The notes beneath the pieces are model-generated. The model had not been told where the DNA came from. It was given only the letters and a program-made list of their open reading frames with translations, and searched no databases. 64,000 nt of DNA from JADJWR01 sp963847675 (GTDB lineage Bacteria; Pseudomonadota; Gammaproteobacteria; Burkholderiales; Burkholderiaceae_F). A program made the position numbers and the translations under genes. The DNA lies in the NCBI GenBank assembly GCA_963847675.1, contig CAWKAP010000006.1:62001-126000 (forward strand). Reading direction: 5' to 3'. Of the stretch, positions 1-11,420 are shown piece after piece (positions within the stretch are counted from its first letter, which is position 1; every line of letters begins with the position of its first letter).

Positions 1-576
1 GTGGTGCGGCCGGCCGTCTTCGTCGGCGCCGGGCGGCAGGATGCCGATCGACTGCCCTTCGAGCACCGGAAACGGCGTGCCGCCGAAATCGAGCACGATG
101 TGGCGGGTGTCGCTTTCTGCCGCCGCGTCGGTGACCCGGAAATTGCCCATCACGGTCGCGGTGATCGGCGCGCGGTGCGTGTACAGGTTGACGTACGGAT
201 GCGAGGCCGACCACGGCGGCGCCGCAGAGCCCGGCACCGCGGCGGCCGGCACCGGCGGCGCGTCCTCGACGGCCACCTCGGCGGCGGTCGCCGCGATTTC
301 GAGTCCGAGCGACTTTTCCGCCGGCAGTTCGTCCCAGCCGAACTGGTCGTCGACGCTGTACGCATCGGCGCGCAGCACGTTGCGCCAGTTGTCGATCGCC
401 CCCGTCGGGCACGGCGAGATGCAGGCCAGGCAGGCCTTGCACTTGTCGGCGAGCACGACGTAGTTGCGCGAATCGTGCGTGATCGCGCCCACCGGGCAGG
501 TCTCTTCGCAGGTGTTGCAGCGAATGCAGACCTCGGGGTCGATCAGGTGCTGGCGCAAGAGCTGCGAATCGGCCAT
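1..576 (-). CDS. boxA: Benzoyl-CoA 2,3-epoxidase reductase component BoxA, N-terminal part (cut by window edge)
   Basis: BoxA passes electrons from NADPH to the oxygenase BoxB, which epoxidises benzoyl-CoA in the aerobic CoA-dependent benzoate pathway in the cytoplasm. The first 192 codons are visible, reading leftward off the window. Residues 17-27 and 46-56 each hold a C-x2-C-x2-C-x3-C-P motif, so two [4Fe-4S] clusters sit at the N-terminus. A Pro/Ala-rich linker follows at about residues 100-125, then the start of the FAD/NADPH reductase module with a GGTPFPVLEGQSIG-type segment. The ATG at 576 is followed at once by the ferredoxin domain, which fits the family. boxB lies 110 bp upstream on the same strand. 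The frame is clean, with no indels. The missing C-terminal reductase half should lie left of position 1. Confidence 0.92.
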   Translation of the reverse strand, partial: MADSQLLRQHLIDPEVCIRCNTCEETCPVGAITHDSRNYVVLADKCKACLACISPCPTGAIDNWRNVLRADAYSVDDQFGWDELPAEKSLGLEIAATAAEVAVEDAPPVPAAAVPGSAAPPWSASHPYVNLYTHRAPITATVMGNFRVTDAAAESDTRHIVLDFGGTPFPVLEGQSIGILPPGADEDGRPHH

Positions 577-685
577 GTCCATCGGCTCCGTTTACTCTGG
601 CCGGCGGCTTGAACGGCCGCGCCAAGGTGCCGGTCCGCTCGAAGCCGCCGAATTCGGTCCGGCGGCCACGCCGTCCGGATCGAAC

Positions 686-2110
<1,425 letters not shown>

Positions 2111-2177
2111 GCGGATTTCCTGCAGGGGAATCAGTTCGTTGTCGATCGGTGAGTGGCGCAGTGGGCGAGTGCGTCGC

Positions 2178-3851
2178 TCACACGCGGTTCCAGTCGAAGG
2201 CGGCCTTCTCGCCCTTGCCGTAGACCTTCAGCGCACCCTTCTCGCCGACGGCGTTCGGGCGGTTGAAGATCCAGTTCTGCCAGGCCGTGAGCCGGCCGAA
2301 GATGCGCGTGGCCATCGTCTCCGGGCCGTTGAAGCGCAGGTTGGCCTCCAGGCCGGTGAGCGCGTCGGGCGACAGGCTCGCGCGCTCCTCGATCGCGATG
2401 CGCACCTCGTCGGCCCAGTCGATGTCGTCGGGCGCTGCGGTGACGAGCCCGAGCGCCGCCGCCGCCTCCGCATCGAGTTCGCCGCCGACCGCAGCGCGCA
2501 CCGCCTCGAGGGCCGCCTCCTCCTCGTAGAAGCGCCGGGCCAGCCGCGACTGCCCGGTGGCCATCGGATAGAGCACGAAATTCGCTTCGCCCACCGTGAT
2601 CTTCGGCGCGCGCGCCGCGTCGTCGGGCAGCGCCAGCATGTAGCTGCGGTCGCAGGCGAGCAGCAGTTCGAGCAGGCTGCCGGCGAAGCACGAGCCCGGT
2701 TCGACCAGCGCGAACAGCGTGCGCGAGGACACGTCGAGACGCGAAAAGGCCCGCCGCAGCCAGCCGATCGTCTCGCGCACGAACCAGTGGGCCCGGTGTT
2801 CGAGCAGCAGTGCGTCCGCGTCGAGGACGGCCAGTGCGTCGCCTTCGGTCTTCAGCAGCCACAGGCCGATCTCCGGCTCGTTGCTGCGCATCGACAGCAC
2901 CGCATCGTCCAGTTCCCGCGCCAGCGCCAGCGGCCACCAGTCGACGCCGGCGGCGACGATCTCTTCGATCGTGCGCGGCTGCGCGCCTGCAGGCGCCTTG
3001 ACCGTGAACGTCGCGGTGCGCTTCGCGCGGTCGATCAGCACCGTGACGTGCGCGTAGCGCAGCGCATCGGCCTCGATCTGCCGCGCCAGCGGCGCGAGCG
3101 CGATGCCGGCGGCGTCCGCCGGCCGGTCGCTCAGCGCGGCCAGCTCGAGGGCCCGCTCGCGGACCTGCTGCTCGAAGACGGCCGTCCTGGCGATGCGGTC
3201 GACCAGCCGCCAGGCCACGGCCTTCTCGCCGCGCACGCCTTCGGTGGTGGTGCAGAACACGTCGGCGAGGTCGTGCCGCACGCGGCGCTTGTCGGTCAGC
3301 CGCGTCAGGCCGCCGGTGCCCGGCAGCACGCCGAGCAGCGGCACCTCCGGCAGGCTCACCGTCGAGGAACGGTCGTCGACGAGCCAGATTTCGTCGCAGG
3401 CCAGCGCAAGCTCGTAGCCGCCGCCGGCGCAGGCGCCGTTGACCGCGGCGAGAAACTTCAGTCCCGAGTGGCTGCTCGAGTCCTCGATGCCGTTGCGCGT
3501 TTCGTTGGTGAACTTGCAGAAGTTCACCTTCCACGCGTGCGACGACAGGCCGAGCATGAAGATGTTGGCGCCGGAGCAGAAGATCCGCTCCTTCAGGCTG
3601 GTGACGACGACCGTGCGCACCTCGGGATGCTCGAAGCGGATCCGGTTCAGCGCGTCATTCAGTTCGATGTCGACGCCGAGGTCGTAGCTGTTCAGCTTCA
3701 GCTTGTAGCCGGGACGCAGGCCGCCGTCCTCGGCGACGTCCATCGCCAGCGTCGCGACCGGACCGTCGAAGGCGAGCCGCCAGTGGCGGTAGCTCGACGG
3801 ATCGGTCTGGTAATCGACCCGCGCAAAGGATGCGGTTTCCGGTGCATTCAT
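2178..3851 (-). CDS. boxC: 2,3-epoxybenzoyl-CoA dihydrolase BoxC
   Basis: BoxC is a crotonase-superfamily enzyme that hydrolyses 2,3-epoxybenzoyl-CoA with ring cleavage and formate release. Starting at the ATG at 3851 (MNAPETASFARVDY) gives 557 residues, close to the family length of about 555. An upstream ATG at 3926 would add 25 residues of unrelated, Arg/Pro-rich sequence, so I reject it. The N-terminal crotonase domain has an oxyanion-hole type stretch, AAVNGACAGGGYELALACDE, at about residues 140-160. A second crotonase-like half follows. It is the first gene of the minus-strand box operon and diverges from benzoate-CoA ligase across a 215-bp gap. Confidence 0.93.
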   Translation of the reverse strand: MNAPETASFARVDYQTDPSSYRHWRLAFDGPVATLAMDVAEDGGLRPGYKLKLNSYDLGVDIELNDALNRIRFEHPEVRTVVVTSLKERIFCSGANIFMLGLSSHAWKVNFCKFTNETRNGIEDSSSHSGLKFLAAVNGACAGGGYELALACDEIWLVDDRSSTVSLPEVPLLGVLPGTGGLTRLTDKRRVRHDLADVFCTTTEGVRGEKAVAWRLVDRIARTAVFEQQVRERALELAALSDRPADAAGIALAPLARQIEADALRYAHVTVLIDRAKRTATFTVKAPAGAQPRTIEEIVAAGVDWWPLALARELDDAVLSMRSNEPEIGLWLLKTEGDALAVLDADALLLEHRAHWFVRETIGWLRRAFSRLDVSSRTLFALVEPGSCFAGSLLELLLACDRSYMLALPDDAARAPKITVGEANFVLYPMATGQSRLARRFYEEEAALEAVRAAVGGELDAEAAAALGLVTAAPDDIDWADEVRIAIEERASLSPDALTGLEANLRFNGPETMATRIFGRLTAWQNWIFNRPNAVGEKGALKVYGKGEKAAFDWNRV

Positions 3852-4066
3852 GGGATTGGCTGCTTGCTGCGGTGGAAGGGTTCGTCCGCGAGGCGACCTC
3901 GTCGACTCATCGGGTCTCGCCGGCAAGGCAAAGTCCGAATATAGTACTGCAATACCAATTTAGACTGCGACGAGAAGACCCTCGCGAAAGCGAGGTCTGC
4001 AGGCTGCCGACGACCGGGCCCGCGCCGCGCAGAATCGCGAATCACAGAAGGAACGGGAGACACGCC
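3852..4066. promoter_or_regulatory. Divergent promoter region between boxC and benzoate-CoA ligase
   Basis: This 215-bp gap separates two divergent operons. It contains the only clearly A+T-rich stretch in the first 6 kb (about 3936-3966, including atagtactgcaatacc), as expected for promoters and a regulator site. A word CAATACCA at 3950-3957 recurs in the promoter region at 24602-24609. Box operons elsewhere are controlled by BoxR, but I cannot point to a certain operator here. Confidence 0.5.
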
Positions 4067-5653
4067 ATGACCGACCGGCCCCGACCTGCGCTGCAGGCGC
4101 CGCCCGAGCGTTTCAATTTCGCCCGCCATCTGTTCGGGTTGAACGCGAAGCGCGCGCGGAAGGATGCGTACGTAGACGACCTGGGGCGCCTCAGCTACGG
4201 CGATCTCGAGTCGCGCGCGCGACGTTGCGCCGCGGCGCTGCTGGCCAGTGGCCTGCGCCGCGAGGAGCGCGTTCTGCTGCTGATGCACGACACGACCGAC
4301 TGGCCGGTGGCGTTTCTCGGCGCCCTGTACGCCGGCGTCGTGCCGGTGGCGGTGAACACGCTGCTGACGGCCGACGACTACGCGTTCATGCTCGCGCACA
4401 GCCGGGCGCAGGTGGCCCTGGTCTCCGCGCCGTTGCTGCCCGTGCTGCAGGCGGCCCTGGACCAGGGCGGGCACGAGGTGCGCTCGATCATCGTCTCGCG
4501 CGGCAAGGAGCTTCCGGCCGGCGGCGCCGACTTCGAATCCTGGATTTCCGCGCACGGGCCGCTGGCCGACGCCGCCGACACGCGGGCCGACGAGATCGCC
4601 TTCTGGCTGTACTCGTCCGGTTCGACCGGCCGGCCCAAGGGCACCGTGCACACGCACGCCAATCCGTACTGGACCGCCGAACTCTACGGCACGCCGGTGC
4701 TGGGCCTGCAGGAAAGCGACCTGTGCTTTTCGGCGGCGAAGCTCTTCTTCGCCTATGGACTCGGCAATGCGCTGAGCTTCCCGCTGTCGGTCGGCGCCAC
4801 GGTGCTGCTGATGGCCGAACGGCCGACGCCCGATGCCATCTTCAAGCGCTGGACCGAACGCAGGCCGACGGTCTTCTTCGGCGCCCCGACCGGCTATGCC
4901 GGCATGCTCGCCTCGCCCGCCCTGCCGGCCAGGGAGGCCGTCGCGTTGCGGCTCTGTTCGTCGGCCGGTGAGGCGCTGCCGCGCGAGATCGGCGAGCGGT
5001 TCACCGCGCACTTCGGCTGCGAGATCATCGACGGCATCGGCTCGACCGAGATGCTGCACATCTTCATCTCCAACCGGCCGGGCGACGTGCGCTACGGCAC
5101 CTCGGGCAGGCCGGTGCCGGGTTACGGGATCGAGATCCGCGACGAGTCCGGAGGCACGATCGAGGCGCCGGGGAAGATCGGCGATCTGTACATCAACGGC
5201 CCGTCTTCAGCGCTGATGTACTGGCAGGATCGCGCGAAGAGCGATGCGACGTTCCAGGGCGGCTGGACGCGCAGCGGCGACAAGTACGAGCGCGACGCCG
5301 ACGGCTACTACGTCTACTCCGGCCGCAGCGACGACATGCTGAAGGTCAGCGGCCAGTACGTCTCGCCGTTCGAGGTCGAGGCCACGCTGGTGCAGCACGC
5401 CGCCGTGCTCGAGGCGGCGCTGATCGGCGTGACCGACGAGAACGGCCTGACCCGGCCGAAGGCCTATGTGGTGCTGAAGGAGCCGGGCAGGGCCGACGAG
5501 GCGATGGCCGAGGAACTGAAGCAGTTCGTGAAGAGCCGCCTCGCGCCGCACAAGTATCCTCGCCTGCTCGAATTCATCGACGAACTGCCCAAGACCGCCA
5601 CCGGAAAGATCCAGCGCTTCCGGCTCCGCGAGAGCGAGCAGGCGCGGCGATGA
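4067..5653 (+). CDS. bclA: Benzoate-CoA ligase
   Basis: This AMP-forming ligase converts benzoate, ATP and CoA to benzoyl-CoA, the entry step shared by the aerobic and anaerobic routes encoded here. The product is 528 residues, matching known benzoate-CoA ligases (about 525-530). The adenylate-forming signature YSSGSTGRPKGTVHTH lies near residue 185. A GIGSTE motif follows near residue 325, then the hinge/Asp region SGDKYERDADGYYVYSGRSDD. The C-terminal catalytic lysine lies in LPKTATGKIQRF. The ATG at 4067 is preceded by a GGGAGA ribosome-binding site; the longer open frame starting at 3830 has no homology upstream. It faces boxC and precedes the hydrolase and ABC genes. Confidence 0.94.
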   Translation: MTDRPRPALQAPPERFNFARHLFGLNAKRARKDAYVDDLGRLSYGDLESRARRCAAALLASGLRREERVLLLMHDTTDWPVAFLGALYAGVVPVAVNTLLTADDYAFMLAHSRAQVALVSAPLLPVLQAALDQGGHEVRSIIVSRGKELPAGGADFESWISAHGPLADAADTRADEIAFWLYSSGSTGRPKGTVHTHANPYWTAELYGTPVLGLQESDLCFSAAKLFFAYGLGNALSFPLSVGATVLLMAERPTPDAIFKRWTERRPTVFFGAPTGYAGMLASPALPAREAVALRLCSSAGEALPREIGERFTAHFGCEIIDGIGSTEMLHIFISNRPGDVRYGTSGRPVPGYGIEIRDESGGTIEAPGKIGDLYINGPSSALMYWQDRAKSDATFQGGWTRSGDKYERDADGYYVYSGRSDDMLKVSGQYVSPFEVEATLVQHAAVLEAALIGVTDENGLTRPKAYVVLKEPGRADEAMAEELKQFVKSRLAPHKYPRLLEFIDELPKTATGKIQRFRLRESEQARR

Positions 5654-5672
5654 GTGCAACCCCTGTCGCCAG

Positions 5673-5697
5673 CCCCTCTCCCGCAGGGCGAGAGAGG
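5673..5697. repeat. Short palindromic repeat (CCCTCTCCC...GGGCGAGAG type)
   Basis: An imperfect hairpin of C-rich and G-rich arms in the gap between benzoate-CoA ligase and the hydrolase. The same unit recurs at 34008-34034 and 38826-38851, and a longer relative occurs at 23720-23760 and 47677-47779. This fits a REP-like intergenic element or a transcript-stabilising hairpin. Confidence 0.55.
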
Positions 5698-5711
5698 AAT
5701 TCCTTGCTGCG

Positions 5712-6587
5712 ATGAGCGTCGAAGCCGCCCGCGCACAGGTGCACTTCGCCGCCATCCACCAGGGCGGCAAGCCTGTGCGGCTGGAGTACCGCTGGGTCGG
5801 CACCGGGGAACGGTCGGCGCCACTGCTGGTGTTCCTGCACGAAGGACTCGGCTCGGCGTCGATGTGGAAGGACTTCCCGGCGCAGCTGTGCGCGGCGGGC
5901 GGTTATCGCGGTCTCGTGTACTCGCGCACCGGCTACGGCCGTTCGACGCCGCGACCGCACGGCGAGCGCTGGACGCCGGAGTACATGCACGAGCAGGCAC
6001 GCGAAGTGCTGCCGCAGTTCCTCTCAGCTGCGGGGATCGACGTGGCGACGGATCCGCCCTGGCTGTTCGGCCACAGCGACGGCGCGTCGATCGCGCTGAT
6101 CCACGCCGCTGCCTACCCCGATGCAGTCGCCGGACTGATCGTGCTGGCACCGCACATCTTCGTCGAGGACCTGTCGGTGCAGAGCATCGAGCAGGCGAAG
6201 ACCGCCTACGCCAGCACCGACCTGCGCAGCCGCCTCGCACGACATCACCAGGATGTCGACTCCGCTTTCTGGGGCTGGAACGACATCTGGCTCGACCCGG
6301 CCTTCCGCCGCTGGAACATCGAAGGACTGCTGGCCTCGATCCGGGTTCCAGTGCTCGCCGTGCAAGGGCACAATGACGAATATGGGACCATGGCGCAGGT
6401 CGACGGGCTGGCCGCGGCCGTGCCACAGGCGGAAGTGCTCAGGCTCGACGACTGCGCCCATTCGCCGCACCGGGACCGGCCCGAGGCCGTGATACGGGCG
6501 ACCATCGATTTCATCGACCGGCAACGACAATGGCGGTCGCGCAGCAACCAACGACACAGCGAGAGGAGACATCATGAAACGTCGTAA
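5712..6587 (+). CDS. Alpha/beta-fold hydrolase of the benzoate cluster
   Basis: The 291-residue product is a cytoplasmic alpha/beta hydrolase. The nucleophile elbow reads GHSDGAS (nucleophile Ser near residue 118), an acid residue is likely in GHNDEYG, and the catalytic His in DDCAHSPH. It lies between benzoate-CoA ligase and the substrate-binding protein of the ABC importer, and its 3' end overlaps the start of that gene by 14 bp, so the genes are co-transcribed. Its substrate is unknown. Given the position, an aromatic ester or CoA thioester is plausible, but that is inference. The gene is intact. Confidence 0.8.
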   Translation: MSVEAARAQVHFAAIHQGGKPVRLEYRWVGTGERSAPLLVFLHEGLGSASMWKDFPAQLCAAGGYRGLVYSRTGYGRSTPRPHGERWTPEYMHEQAREVLPQFLSAAGIDVATDPPWLFGHSDGASIALIHAAAYPDAVAGLIVLAPHIFVEDLSVQSIEQAKTAYASTDLRSRLARHHQDVDSAFWGWNDIWLDPAFRRWNIEGLLASIRVPVLAVQGHNDEYGTMAQVDGLAAAVPQAEVLRLDDCAHSPHRDRPEAVIRATIDFIDRQRQWRSRSNQRHSERRHHETS

Positions 6588-7746
6588 CACCCTGGCGGCC
6601 CTGCTGGCGTCCGCCCTGCTTGCCGTCGGCGGCGCCGCCCATGCGCAGGCCAAGCTCAAGGTCGGCGTGATGCTGCCGTTCACCGGCACGTTTGCCGCAC
6701 TCGGCACGGCGATCGACAACGGCTTCAAGCTGTACGTTCAGGAACAGGGCGGCAAGCTGGGCGGCCGCGAGATCGAGTATTTCGTCGTCGATGACGAATC
6801 CGATCCGGCCAAGGCCACCGACAACGTCAACAAGCTGATCAAGCGCGACAAGGTCGACGTGATCGTCGGCACCGTGCACTCGGGGGTGGCGATGGCGATG
6901 GCCAAGGCGGCGCGCGATATCGAACACGCTGCTGATCGTGCCCAACGCCGGCGCCGGCGCGGTGACCGGGCCGTTCTGCGCGCCGAACATCTTCCGCTCG
7001 TCGTTCTCCAACTGGCAGCCGGGCTACGCGATGGGCAAGGTCGCTGGCCGAGCGCAAGGCACAAGACCGCGGTCACGATCACCTGGAAGTACGCGGCCGG
7101 CGACGAATCGGTCGGCGGCTTCAGGGAGGCGTTCGAGAAAGGCGGCGGCAAGGTGGTCAAGGACCTGACGGTGCCGTTCCCGAACGTCGAGTTCCAGGCG
7201 CTGCTCACCGAGATCGCGGCGCTGAAGCCCGACACGGTCTACACGTTCTTTGCCGGCGGCGGTGCGGTGAAGTTCGTCAAGGACTACGCGGCGGCCGGGC
7301 TGAACAAGACCATTCCGCTTTACGGCGCGGGCTTCCTCACCGACGGCACGCTGGAGGCGCAGGGCGACGCTGCCGCAGGGCCTGCTTGACCGCGCTGCAC
7401 TACGCCGACAGCCTGAACACGCCGCGCGACAACGCCTTCCGCCTCGCGTATGCGAAGGCCTACAAGCTGCAACCCGACGTGTATGCGGTGCAGGGCTACG
7501 ACGCGGCGCAGATGCTGGCGCATCGGCCTGACTGCGGTCAAGGGCGACGTGAGCAAGCGCGCCGAGTTCGCCGCCGCGATGCGAAAAGGCGACGATCGAC
7601 AGCCCGCGCGGCCCCTTCAAGCTGTCGAAGTCGCACAACCCGGTGCAGGACATCTACCTGCGCAAGGTCGAAGGGCAAGCGAGAACAAGGTCGTCGGCAT
7701 CGCGGCCAAGGCGCTGGCCGACCCGGCGCGCGGCTGCAAGATGTAG
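6574..7746 (+). CDS. ABC transporter substrate-binding protein, branched-chain/aromatic acid type (frame broken by indels)
   Basis: A periplasmic binding protein of the LivK family, probably for benzoate or a related aromatic acid given its neighbours. A signal peptide occupies residues 1-24 (AGGAAHAQA-like cleavage). The mature protein begins KLKVGVMLPFTGTFAALG, and LLIVPNAGAGAVTGPFCAPN follows further on. The published frame is broken about nine times. Each break is removed by deleting one base at a codon boundary, for example near 6922, 7043, 7058, 7372, 7385, 7521, 7581, 7669 and 7676. The repaired frame runs to the TAG at 7744. I infer a functional gene with consensus errors, not a pseudogene. 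Confidence 0.85.
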
Positions 7747-7863
7747 CGGCGCGGGCGGGTCCGTCGGCCATCCGGGGACACGTTGCCCCGGCGCAGGCCG
7801 GGGCCCAAGCGCGAGCGCACGCAGACCAGGTCCCGGCCGTCGCCGGGGAGACAGCCGCCGCCG

Positions 7864-8750
7864 ATGGACCTCGCCACCTTCCTGATCCAGTGCCTGAACG
7901 CGTCCAGTACGGGCTGCTGCTGTTCCTCGTCGCCAGCGGGCTGACGCTGATCTTCGGCATCATGGGCGTCATCAACCTGGCGCACGGCAGCTTCTACATG
8001 ATCGGCGCGTACATGGCCTATGCGCTGGCGCCCTGGTCGTCGCGACCTGTCTGGGCGGCGGCTTCTTCGCGACGCTGGCCGTCGGCATCGTGCTGTCGGT
8101 GCTGCTCGGTTATCTGCTCGAGTGGGCCGTTCTTCAGCTACCTGTACGAGCGCGAGCACCTGCAGCAGGTGCTGATGACCTACGGACTGATCCTGGTGTT
8201 CGAGGAACTGCGCAGCATCATCGTCGGCGACGACGTGCACGGCGTGCCGGCGCCGAGCCTGCTGGCCGGCAGCTTTCCGCTGGCGACGTGATGAGCTATC
8301 CGGTGTATCGGCTGTTCATCTCGGCGGTGTGCATTGCGCTGGCCATTGGCATGTGGTTCGTGATCACGCGCACCCGGCTGGGCATGATGATTCGCGCCGG
8401 CGCCACGCAACCGCGAGATGGTGCAGTCGCCTGGGCATCGACATCAAGTTGCTCTACCGCGTCGTGTTCGCCGCCGGCGTGGCGATCGCCGCGCTGGCCG
8501 GCATGATCGCGGCACCGGTCAGTCGTCGGTCTACCCGGGCATGGGCAACCAGGTGCTGATCATCTGCTTCGTGGTGGTGGTGATCGGCGGCATCGGCTCG
8601 ATCCGCGGCGCGCTGGTCGCCGCGCTGCTGATCGGCCTGGTCGACACCTTCGGCAAGGTGCTGTTGCCGGCGGTGGCCGGCGTGCTGGTCTACCTGCTGA
8701 TGGCGCTGATCCTGCTGTGGAAGCCCGACGGGCTGTTCAAGGTCGGTTGA
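7864..8750 (+). CDS. ABC transporter permease, LivH type (frame broken by indels)
   Basis: An inner-membrane permease of the branched-chain amino acid family. The ATG at 7864 opens MDLATFLIQCLNA, then a TM segment and the family motif GVINLAHGSFYMIGAY. The C-terminal half contains GGIGSIRGALVAALLIGL, typical of LivH. Several single-base indels interrupt the frame (for example near 7900, 8029, 8131, 8281, 8407, 8431 and 8521). All can be repaired at a codon third position, which restores a continuous protein of about 295 residues. It lies 117 bp after the binding-protein gene and 10 bp before the LivM-type gene. Confidence 0.85.
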
Positions 8751-8760
8751 TCACGGCGCC

Positions 8761-9790
8761 ATGAACCTGCCCACCACGGCACCGGGAGCCGCGCGCGCGG
8801 GCACGTGGCTCACCGCGGCAAGCCTGCTGCGCGCGGCGCCGCTGCTGGCGGCGCTCCTGTTGCTGGCCGTTTCCTGCCTTCGGCGGCAAGTTCTACGTCG
8901 ACCTGGTCGGTCAAGATCATGATCCTGGCGATCTTCGCGCTGAGCCTCGAGCTGCTGGTCGGCCAGCACCGGGCTGGTGTGCTTCGGCCACGCGGCGTTC
9001 TTCGGCATCGGCGCCTACGTCGCGGTGCTGCTGTCGCCGCAGGGCGAGGCGGCCTCGCTGTGGCTGCTGCTGCCGGCGGCGGTCGGCGCGGCGGCCGCCT
9101 ACGCGCTGGCGGTCGGCGCGCTGTCGCTGCGCACGCAGCGGCGTGTACTTCATCATGGTCACGCTGGCCTTCGCGCAGATGGCCTACTTCGTGTTCCACG
9201 ACACCGCCGCTCGGCGGCGGCACCGACGGCATCTACCTGTACTTCAGCCCGGACGCGGCAGTCTTCGGCTGGCGGCCGCTCGACCTCGACGGCGATCTCG
9301 GCTTCTACTACGCGGTGCTCGCCTGCCTGGCAGGAACGTTCGGCTTCCTGGCGATCATGCTGCTGCAGCTCCGCTTCGGCCACGCGCTGGCCGGCATCCG
9401 CGTCAACGAGCAGCGCATGCGCGCCACCGGGTTTCCGACCTATCCCTACAAGCTCGGCTGCATTCGTCATCGCCGGCCGCGTTCGCCGGGCTGGCCGGCT
9501 TCCTGTTCGCGGTGAAGGACGGCTACGTCAACCCGGAGACTGCTGTCGTGGCACCAGTCGGGCGCGGTGCTGCTGATGATCATCCTCGGCGGCATCGGCC
9601 ACCTGCGCGGTGCGCTCCTCGGCGCGTTCGCCTTCACGATGCTGCAGGAGTTCTTCCAGTCGCAGGCGATCTTCGGCGCCGTTCGCCAAGCACTGGCAGC
9701 TGAGGCTGGGACTGACCATCATCGGCTTCGTCGCGCGCTGCCGCGCGGTCTGATCGGGCTGCCGACCGCCTGGCGAGGCGGCACCGATGA
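8761..9790 (+). CDS. ABC transporter permease, LivM type (frame broken by indels)
   Basis: The second permease of the importer. Recognisable stretches, spread over all three frames, are GGKFYVDLV, KIMILAIFALSLELLVG, CFGHAAFFGIGAY, YFIMVTLAFAQMAYF and LLMIILGGIGHLRGALLGAF, in the order expected for LivM. About a dozen one-base insertions or losses separate these pieces. Restoring codon third positions joins them into one protein of about 340 residues. The inferred stop overlaps the ATG of the next gene at 9787 (ATGA), which supports the reconstruction. Confidence 0.82.
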
Positions 9791-10628
9791 GCGCTGCCCG
9801 GCCGCCGAAGGCGCTCGGCCCTCCGTCGGCGAACAGCGCGAATCGCGAAGGGCGCGCGATGAGCCGCGAACGGCTGCTCGCCGCGCATGCCGTGTCGCGC
9901 CGCTTCGGCGGCCTGCGTCGCCGTCGACGAGGTTTCGCTCGAACTCGAACGCGGCGTGCTGCATGCGCGTGATCGGCACCAACGGCGCCGGCAAGTCGAC
10001 GCTGATCAACATGCTGTCCGGCGAATCTCGACGTCGAGCCACGGCCGCGTCGAACTGCTCGGCCGCGACGTCACCGCACTGGAGCGCAGCCGCGGCGCGC
10101 GCGCGCCGGCCTGGGCCGCAGCTACCAGCGCAGCACGCATGCTTTCCGAGCTTCACGCGTGCTCGAGAACTGCCGGCTCGCCGCGCAGGCGCGCACTTTC
10201 CGCGCGCCTGGGCACTGGATCGACGCCGGCCGCACGCTGCCGCGACAGCCTGCAGGCGGCGGCAGGCGGCGCTCGAACGGGTCGGGCTCGGCGCGAGTCG
10301 CCGACCGTACGGTGACCACGCTGTCGCACGGCGCAAAGGCGCCAGCTCGAGATCGCCGATGTGCCTGGCCACCCAGCCCGGTGCTGCTGCTCGACGAACC
10401 GCTGGCCGGCATCGGCGCGGACGAGACCGACCGCATGCTGGCGCTGCTCGAACGAGCTGAAGCCCGGCCACGCGATCCTGCTCGTCGAGCACGACATGGA
10501 CGCCGTGTTCCGCGTTGCCGACCGGATCACGGTGATGGTCAACGGCACGCGTGATCGCCAGCGACACGCCGGACGCAGTGCGCAGCAACGCCGAGGTGCA
10601 GCGCGCCTACCTCGGCGACGGCCATTGA
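9787..10628 (+). CDS. ABC transporter ATPase, LivG type (frame broken by indels)
   Basis: A cytoplasmic ATPase subunit. The Walker A segment IGTNGAGKSTLINMLSG is at 9971-10021 and the Walker B / D-loop region VLLLDEPLAGIGADETDRM at 10381-10440. The H-loop region ILLVEHDMDAVFRVADRI follows at about 10465-10530. The start is either the ATG at 9787, overlapping the livM stop, or the ATG at 9859 (MSRERLLAAHAVSRRFGGL). About ten one-base indels interrupt the frame, the densest damage in the window. The signature region near 10320 (LSHGAK) is altered relative to the usual LSxGxQ, which may be a real difference or a consensus fault. Confidence 0.8.
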
Positions 10629-10635
10629 AGCGCCG

Positions 10636-11361
10636 ATGGCTGCGCCGAAGACACCGATCGTCGAAGCGCGCGAACTGCACGCCTGCATTACGGCACGAGC
10701 CACGTGCTGCACGGCGTCTCGCTCGCCGTTGCGCGCGGCGAATCGGTCGGCCTGCTCGGCCGCAACGGCATGGGCAAGACGACGCTGATCCGCACGCTGC
10801 TCGGCCTGGTGCCGGCGAGCCGCGGCCGCATCTTCGTCGACGGCATCGACGTCACGCAGCAGCGCACGGAGCGCATCGTGCGCCACGGCATCGGCTACGT
10901 GCCCGAGGGCCGCGGCATCTTTCCGAACCTGTCGGTGCGCGAGAACCTGGTGATGGCGGCGCGCGCCGGCCGCGACGGCCGCCTCGACTGGACCATCGAG
11001 CGCGTGCTCGACACCTTCCCGCGCCTGGCCGAGCGCATCGACCACGGCGGCAACCAGCTCTCCGGCGGCGAGCAGCAGATGCTGGCGATCGGCCGCGCGC
11101 TGATGACCAATCCGGATCTGCATGATCCTCGACGAGGCGACCGAGGGACTGGCGCCGCTGGTCGTGGCCGAGATCTGGCGCATCGTCGCGCTGATCCGGG
11201 CGAGCGGGATCGCTTCGCTGATCGTCGACCGCAACTACCGCGCCGTCCTGGCCAACAGCGACCGCGGCGTCGTGCTCGAGAAGGGGTGCGTCGTGCTCGA
11301 AGGCCCGTCGCGCCGGTTGCTGGCCGACGAGCCGCAGCTGCAACGTCACCTCTCCGTCTGA
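10636..11361 (+). CDS. ABC transporter ATPase, LivF type (two indels)
   Basis: The second ATPase subunit of the importer. Walker A is GLLGRNGMGKTTLIRTLLG, the ABC signature LSGGEQQMLAIGRAL, and Walker B MILDEATEGLAP. Two one-base faults break the frame. A base is missing near 10684 inside a GCN codon, and an extra C follows the CTG near 11121. With both repaired the gene is about 241 codons, the normal LivF length. It is the last gene of the importer operon; 59 bp separate it from the next gene. Confidence 0.87.
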
Positions 11362-11420
11362 CGGCTCGCGGTATCTTTCGCCAACGGCAGACGGCACGGC
11401 GCCGGAAAATGGAGCAGGGA

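Noticed and set aside
3852..3926. Upstream ATG at 3926 as the boxC start
   Set aside because: It would add an Arg/Pro-rich stretch that does not fit BoxC, and it runs into the promoter region.
6574..11361. Decay of the ABC importer into pseudogenes
   Set aside because: All frame breaks are single bases in codon third positions, and the protein motifs are otherwise conserved. True decay would also show nonsense and missense damage.
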